Origin: Rhodobacterales bacterium UBA7416
GTDB taxonomy: Bacteria > Pseudomonadota > Alphaproteobacteria > Rhodobacterales > Rhodobacteraceae
Reading direction: 5' to 3'
Assembly: GCA_002469545.1 (NCBI GenBank)
Contig: DKMK01000127.1
Coordinates: 1,976-18,301 of the forward strand
DNA: 16,326 nt
Positions 12,853 through 16,326 of this stretch are shown piece by piece. A program made the position numbers and the translations under genes. The notes beneath the pieces are model-generated. The model worked only from the letters and a program-made list of their open reading frames with translations, ran no database searches and was not told the DNA's origin. Position 1 is the stretch's first letter. Each line of letters starts with the position of its first letter.

Positions 12853-15800
12853 CAAACTTTGACGCTGCAACATTGGCGCAGATTAATGCCGCAGATCCCA
12901 TGAAAAACACGTGGGTTTCTGCCAACGCTGGTTCTGGAAAAACGCGTGTTTTGACAGATCGCGTGGCACGATTGTTGCTGCACGACACCGACCCGCAACG
13001 CATTTTATGTTTGACCTATACCAAAGCTGCTGCTGCAGAAATGCAGAACCGTTTGTTCAAACGACTGGGCGAATGGGCGATGATGCCCGACGATAATTTA
13101 CATGACGCCCTGTGTAACCTTGGTGAAGATCCCACGTTTCTGACGGCTCAAAAACTAACGCAAGCACGCACATTATTTGCTGCCGCTTTGGAAACGCCGG
13201 GTGGATTGAAGATACAAACGATCCATTCGTTCTGCGATGCATTATTGCGCCGCTTTCCATTGGAATCTGGCGTCGCACCACAGTTCAAAGTGCTGGAAGA
13301 CCGGCAAGCTATTCAACTGCGCTCCGAAATCGTCGAGCAAATGGCAAGCGGCCCTGATACCACTGCGATTGATGCGTTGGCACAATATTACACTCGCATG
13401 GATACGGACGACCTGTCGGGTGAAATTGTTCGTAAACGGTTCAGCTTTACACAAGCGCCCACACCCATTTCATTTGATATTGACGAGACTACTACGCTTG
13501 CAACGCTCAAGGTTGATATTTTAACTGGGCTCGAAGAATTGTTAAGCGACTTATTAAAACGCATGGAATCTGGAAGTGATGCAGAAGCATTTTTGTCGAA
13601 AAAGGCGCAATTGGATTTAAAGAGCACCAATCTGTCAGATAACATTGATGCGTTAGAAACTTTGTTTTTAACCAAGGCAGGTAGCCCCAAAAAACGACAA
13701 ATTCCAACACAAAAGGTTTTGCCAAAAGATGATTCAATCCGACAAGACATCGCAATTCTTGCCGAACGTGTTGAACATGCGCGCAATCAACGTCTTGCGA
13801 TTTTGTCGTTCAAACGCTCAAAGGCATTGCATCTTTTCGCGACACAATTCCTGAAACGTTATGACGAGCGTAAGGCATTTAGTGCCTTGTTGGATTACGA
13901 CGATTTGATCCATCGCTCTGCTCAATTACTCACCCAAAGCGCGATGGCGCAGTGGGTGTTGTACCGCCTTGATGGCGGCCTAGATCACATCTTGGTCGAC
14001 GAGGCCCAAGACACCAGCCCAGCGCAGTGGGCGGTCATTGACTGTTTGGCGCGCGAATTTACGCATGGGGCATCCGCGAACGATCGCCCCCGCAGCCTGT
14101 TTGTTGTTGGGGATGAGAAACAGTCAATTTATTCCTTCCAGGGTGCTGACCCAGATGTGTTTGGGGAAAAGAAATCAGAATTTCAAACCCTTTTGGATCA
14201 CATCGATCAAACGCTGGCAGATCGCGAATTATTGCACTCATTTCGGTCTGCACCACCTGTTTTGGAGTTAGTCGATACTGTTTTCGCTGGCGATGCAGGT
14301 GCGGCGATGCACAATCGTTCGCAACATAAGGCATTTCATGCATCCAAACCTGGACGCGTGGACTTGTGGCCGTTTATTGATACGGAAAAGAAACCTGATC
14401 CAGACGTCTGGTATCGCCCGCTGGATTTACCAGCGCCAAACGATCCACGTCAGGATTTGGCACGGCGTATTGCCGACAATTTGGCAGACCTGTTGCAAAG
14501 CGGGCAAGAACTGGAAGTCGAAGGCATACGCCGTCCAGTTACCGCCGGCGACATCTTGATTTTGGTGCAAAGCCGTGGAGCCTTGTTCAACGCAATCCTT
14601 AAAGAATTAAAATCCAAGGGCCTGCCAGTTGCAGGCGCTGATCGCTTAAACGTCGGTGAAGAGTTGGCAGTGCGTGATATATTATCCTTGTTGAAATTCG
14701 CCGCAATGGCAGACGATGATTTGTCTTTGGCAGAAGCAATGCGTTCACCTTTACTTGGCCTATCGGAAGGCGATTTATTTTGTGTCGCTCATGGTCGCAA
14801 AGGTACGTTGTGGCAATCACTGCGTGACAATTCTGATTTTGAATCAGCGCTGAACATCCTGCACGATATCCGAACACAGGTTGATTATTTACGCCCCTTC
14901 GAACTTATCGAACGGCTGTTGATTAAACATAAAGGTCGCGAAAACCTGTTGGCCCGTCTTGGCCCCGAAATCGAAGATGGCATTGATGAATTACTGTCCC
15001 AAGCGATGCAGTACGAAACGCTAGAGGCGCCAACGCTTACAGGTTTTCTGCACTGGTTCGCATCAGGAAAAGTTGAAATTAAGCGCGACATGGGTGCCGC
15101 TCCAAATCAAATTCGTCTGATGACAGTTCACGGCGCAAAGGGGCTTGAAGCGCCCATAATCATCTTGCCCGATACTGGCACCAAGAGAGCACAAAACAGA
15201 TCACAGATCACTGCACTGGGCGAAACCGCAATTTGGCGTAGTTCCAGCGCTGATGCCGCCGAAGCACAATCAAGCGCTGATGTTGAACAGAAGGAACGTG
15301 AACAAGCGGAGAAAATGCGGCTGCTTTATGTGGCGCTGACCCGCGCCGAAAGTTGGCTGATTGTTTGCGGCGCAGGGGATCGGCCCAAGGATGGTAAATG
15401 TTGGTATGATTTGACTGCTGCTGCGATGACATCCATGGATGCGCAAACCTTTGCGTTTCAAAACATCGGCAAGGGTTTGTCATTGTCGAATGATGAATGG
15501 TCCACGCTGTCGTTGGCAGGCCCGCCACAAATCGACGCCGTTAAAGTCGACAGTACCCCCGATTGGATGACAACCATTGCGGCCAAACGTGCAAGGCCAA
15601 GTCAGCCAATTGCACCATCGAAACTGGCTGGTGCTAAGGCCCTGCCAAATGATGATGCGCTGCCAGAAGATCAAGCAAAACAACGTGGTAGCTTTTTGCA
15701 TCGATTGCTGGAGCATCTGCCAAACCAACCTGCAGATACGTGGCAGCCATATGCGCGTAACCTCTTAATCGAGGCACCTGATGCGGCCATGGTCGACGCT

Positions 15801-16202
15801 TTAATTGATGAAGCCGTGACCTTGTTGAACGATCCAAACCTGAACCATATTTTCTTTGGCTTAAACACATTGGCAGAGGTTGGCATCACGGCACCATTGT
15901 CTGAAAACGGGTCAAATATGATGGGCTATATTGATCGGTTAATCGTCGATGATTCCACTGTCCTTGCAATTGATTTCAAAAGTAACGCTGGTATTCCTGA
16001 CACAATCGAGCAAACACCTAAGGGCATTTTAGCACAGCAAGGTGCCTATTTATCGGCGCTGAAACAGATTTATCCCGACCATCATATTGATATTGCTATA
16101 TTATGGACCCGCACAGGGCAGATTATGTCAATTCCACACAACATCGCGATGATTGCGTTGGAAGCGTCACTACATCTTGACGATTCAGGTGAACGTTCTT
16201 AG
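12849..16202 (+). CDS. addA: Double-strand break repair helicase-nuclease AddA
   Basis: A 1117-residue UvrD-type superfamily 1 helicase with a C-terminal RecB-family nuclease. The helicase motifs in order are Walker A ANAGSGKTRVLTDRV (25-39), LCLTYTKAAAAEM, Walker B HILVDEAQDTSPAQW (about 380-394), VVGDEKQSIYSFQGADP, LHSFRSAPPVLELV, RLMTVHGAKGLEAPIIILP and KMRLLYVALTRAESWLIV. The nuclease domain has QRGSFLHRLLEHL (about 945-957), GYIDRLIVDDSTVLAIDFKS (Asp1042, Lys1044) and QQGAYLSALKQIYP. With AddB it forms a dual-nuclease enzyme replacing RecBCD. The ATG overlaps the addB stop (ATGA), with AGGTGG four bases before it. All motifs are intact and no frameshift is seen. The gene is followed, 33 bp later, by trxA. 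Confidence 0.97.
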   Translation: MTNFDAATLAQINAADPMKNTWVSANAGSGKTRVLTDRVARLLLHDTDPQRILCLTYTKAAAAEMQNRLFKRLGEWAMMPDDNLHDALCNLGEDPTFLTAQKLTQARTLFAAALETPGGLKIQTIHSFCDALLRRFPLESGVAPQFKVLEDRQAIQLRSEIVEQMASGPDTTAIDALAQYYTRMDTDDLSGEIVRKRFSFTQAPTPISFDIDETTTLATLKVDILTGLEELLSDLLKRMESGSDAEAFLSKKAQLDLKSTNLSDNIDALETLFLTKAGSPKKRQIPTQKVLPKDDSIRQDIAILAERVEHARNQRLAILSFKRSKALHLFATQFLKRYDERKAFSALLDYDDLIHRSAQLLTQSAMAQWVLYRLDGGLDHILVDEAQDTSPAQWAVIDCLAREFTHGASANDRPRSLFVVGDEKQSIYSFQGADPDVFGEKKSEFQTLLDHIDQTLADRELLHSFRSAPPVLELVDTVFAGDAGAAMHNRSQHKAFHASKPGRVDLWPFIDTEKKPDPDVWYRPLDLPAPNDPRQDLARRIADNLADLLQSGQELEVEGIRRPVTAGDILILVQSRGALFNAILKELKSKGLPVAGADRLNVGEELAVRDILSLLKFAAMADDDLSLAEAMRSPLLGLSEGDLFCVAHGRKGTLWQSLRDNSDFESALNILHDIRTQVDYLRPFELIERLLIKHKGRENLLARLGPEIEDGIDELLSQAMQYETLEAPTLTGFLHWFASGKVEIKRDMGAAPNQIRLMTVHGAKGLEAPIIILPDTGTKRAQNRSQITALGETAIWRSSSADAAEAQSSADVEQKEREQAEKMRLLYVALTRAESWLIVCGAGDRPKDGKCWYDLTAAAMTSMDAQTFAFQNIGKGLSLSNDEWSTLSLAGPPQIDAVKVDSTPDWMTTIAAKRARPSQPIAPSKLAGAKALPNDDALPEDQAKQRGSFLHRLLEHLPNQPADTWQPYARNLLIEAPDAAMVDALIDEAVTLLNDPNLNHIFFGLNTLAEVGITAPLSENGSNMMGYIDRLIVDDSTVLAIDFKSNAGIPDTIEQTPKGILAQQGAYLSALKQIYPDHHIDIAILWTRTGQIMSIPHNIAMIALEASLHLDDSGERS

Positions 16203-16235
16203 GTTCCGAATAGAGAAAAACACTGGAGAAGCCCC

Positions 16236-16326
16236 ATGGCAACTGTAAAAGTAACCGACGATACATTCGCAAGCGAAGTCACCAATTCAGACATTCCCGT
16301 AGTGGTTGATTTCTGGGCAGAATGGT
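16236..16326 (+). CDS. trxA: Thioredoxin, 3' part outside window
   Basis: The first 30 codons of a thioredoxin ([20 protein letters not shown], then [10 protein letters not shown]). The window stops at the Trp that precedes the expected CGPC active site, so the redox pair itself is not visible. GGAGAA lies five bases before the ATG. It follows addA by 33 bp with no terminator, matching the common alphaproteobacterial order addA-trxA. Thioredoxin reduces cytosolic disulphides, including those of ribonucleotide reductase and methionine sulphoxide reductases. Confidence 0.93.
   Translation, partial: MATVKVTDDTFASEVTNSDIPVVVDFWAEW

Overview
The window is about 16.3 kb of a marine Roseobacter-type alphaproteobacterium (Rhodobacterales) with fairly low GC for that group. 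This rests on the regB / senC-regA cluster, the RegA and RegB sequences themselves, an ahcY and a LysR gene nearby, and the alphaproteobacterial order PAS protein-tsaE-amgK-murU-addB-addA-trxA. No mobile element, CRISPR array, rRNA or tRNA was seen, so this looks like ordinary chromosomal backbone. I found no new multi-gene system, but several local departures deserve attention.

Left part (1-3750): the 5' two thirds of ahcY (SAH hydrolase) run leftward off the edge. A divergent pair on + follows, an HD-domain phosphohydrolase and a GST-fold protein that overlap by one base. Next, on the minus strand, are two tiny Arg-rich paralogous genes (48 and 52 codons) that are easily missed. A GcvA-type LysR regulator on + has a near-consensus promoter and a T-N11-A box over its predicted start site. 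Its placement between ahcY and the reg cluster recalls HvrB of Rhodobacter capsulatus.

Middle part (3744-6427): the redox-response cluster, senC-regA on minus and regB divergent on +. RegB keeps its phospho-His and the quinone-binding heptapeptide. It has Leu where Rhodobacter RegB carries the redox-active Cys265, and no Cys at all in the cytosolic kinase part. No hvrA follows regA; instead regA ends tail-to-tail in a 4-bp overlap with the LysR gene.

Right part (6497-16326): a tightly packed + strand series. It opens with a membrane-anchored PAS protein that resembles the N-terminal half of the DivL cell-cycle kinase but has no kinase module, and whose upstream region holds a perfect CtrA box (TTAA-N7-TTAAC). 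Then come tsaE (t6A tRNA modification), amgK and murU (peptidoglycan sugar recycling), addB and addA (double-strand-break helicase-nuclease) and the start of trxA. From tsaE to addA every junction overlaps, which suggests one transcript with coupled translation joining tRNA modification, cell-wall recycling and DNA repair.

The only longer stretch without an obvious large gene is 2310-2874. It holds the two small genes, their regulatory repeats and the LysR promoter.
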